The notes under the pieces: model-generated | Database searches by the model: none | What the model saw: the letters and a program-made list of their open reading frames with translations, nothing else | What the model was told of the DNA's origin: nothing | Assembly (NCBI GenBank): GCA_046160675.1 | Contig: JBJXHH010000172.1 | Span: 1-5,798, forward strand | Source of the DNA: JACMJP01 sp046160675 | GTDB lineage: Bacteria > Bacteroidota > Bacteroidia > Chitinophagales > BACL12 | Direction: 5' to 3' | Length of the DNA stretch: 5,798 bases | Shown here: piece after piece, positions 5,447-5,798 of the stretch | How the letters are laid out: every line of letters starts with the position of its first letter | Numbering within the stretch: position 1 is the first letter of the stretch | Position numbers and translations under genes: made by a program

Positions 5447-5774
5447 TCCAATTAAAAATGACCTGCAAGATTCCATTTATTGTCATCGACATGATTGGTT
5501 CTTTAACTGATATTCTAGTGTTTAGAATCCAATTTCAATACTCCTTGTGCAGAACTGGGATTCATTTTTACGGCAAGGAGAAAGACCAGCGCTTAATCTG
5601 CGGTGGGGCTTGAGGAATGACAATAATTATCATTAGCAAACATTTTATTATTATGATCTCTTCCATACGAACTAATTTCATGGTTTACTAGGAGCTTTGT
5701 TAATTCACTGTATATAAATTGCATTTTAAATTGCTTACTAATTACTTAACTTCGTCACCCTTTAAAATATCATT
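5447..5774. other. Apparently non-coding stretch, possible element remnant
   Basis: This 328-base stretch has no ORF with a recognisable product. It is AT-rich except for a more GC-rich patch at about 5571-5615. It contains a 7-base inverted pair (CTCCTTG at 5541-5547, CAAGGAG at 5574-5580) and a 10-base inverted pair (TTATTGTCAT at 5477-5486, ATGACAATAA at 5617-5626). A minus-strand frame of 37 codons (5568-5681) has a hydrophobic middle but no family resemblance, and I do not call it a gene. The content is consistent with decayed sequence next to a tRNA, but nothing in it proves a mobile element. Confidence 0.4.
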
Positions 5775-5798
5775 ATGAGTATATCTATATATATTGCG
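5775..5798 (+). CDS. Possible 5' end of a gene cut by the right edge
   Basis: An ATG at 5775 opens a frame that stays open for the last eight codons of the window (MSISIYIA). TAACTTCG at 5747-5754, one base away from TAnnTTTG, lies 20 bases before it and could be the -7 box; no good -33 element is seen at the right distance. Eight codons are far too few to assign a product, and an open frame this short is often chance. Confidence 0.22.

Noticed and set aside
5553..5565. Minus-strand GAATCCCAG resembling the tRNA T-arm (GAGTCCCAG)
   Set aside because: Only 8 of 9 bases match, in inverted orientation with no extension; too weak beside the direct anticodon-arm copy.
5477..5626. 10-base inverted repeat (5477-5486 and 5617-5626) as terminal repeats of an insertion sequence
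   Set aside because: Only 130 bases lie between the arms, there is no transposase or target duplication, and such a match is not very unlikely in AT-rich DNA of this length.
5568..5681. 37-codon minus-strand frame as a real small gene
   Set aside because: It has no promoter, no convincing signal peptide and no recognised family; it is kept only as part of the spacer observation.
1..5798. Search for CRISPR arrays, defence or toxin-antitoxin modules
   Set aside because: No spaced repeats and no nuclease-antitoxin style pairs were seen. The only nuclease is a housekeeping-type PolB-like exonuclease among metabolic genes.

Overview
The window looks like chromosomal DNA from a Bacteroidota species, probably near the Chitinophagaceae. 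The genus cannot be fixed from sequence alone. The evidence is low GC, A-rich stretches before start codons instead of clear Shine-Dalgarno sites, several promoters close to the Bacteroidota sigma-factor pattern (-33 TTG/TTTG and -7 TAnnTTTG), Bacteroidota-style lipoprotein signal peptides, and protein families common in that phylum (PolB-like DEDDy exonuclease, DUF4920 lipoprotein). Most of the window is ordinary housekeeping and accessory metabolism. I see no defence system, CRISPR array or intact mobile element.

Positions 1-2378 hold a rightward gene run: the 3' end of a type II NADH dehydrogenase (cut by the left edge), a short-chain dehydrogenase/reductase lacking the usual catalytic serine, a PolB-related 3'-5' exonuclease, and a 72-residue secreted Kazal-type protease inhibitor. 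Positions 2382-2863 hold a leftward unit: a good promoter at 2833-2863, a 100-residue unknown protein, a 44-residue lipoprotein missed by simple length cut-offs that overlaps it out of frame, and a GC-rich hairpin whose T-run faces the leftward transcript. Positions 2946-5193 are rightward again: a SnoaL/NTF2-like protein, then a geranylgeranyl-reductase-family flavoprotein paired with a DUF4920 lipoprotein 11 bases downstream.

Positions 5265-5340 are tRNA-Lys(UUU) with encoded CCA and a matching -7 box upstream. The last 458 bases have no convincing complete gene. They do contain a tRNA-proximal hairpin, a 9-base direct repeat with an 11-base period, and a near-exact copy (15 of 16 bases) of the tRNA-Lys anticodon arm, including the whole 7-base anticodon loop. 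That set resembles an integration (att) site or the scar of an element that used this tRNA. It is the most unusual signal in the window, but the integrase and element are not visible here. A possible new gene starts 24 bases before the right edge.

Functionally, the NADH dehydrogenase feeds electrons to quinone at the membrane. The geranylgeranyl-reductase-family enzyme could saturate isoprenoid chains such as those of menaquinone, but that link is inference. The Kazal protein, the DUF4920 protein and the small leftward lipoprotein are all probably exported.
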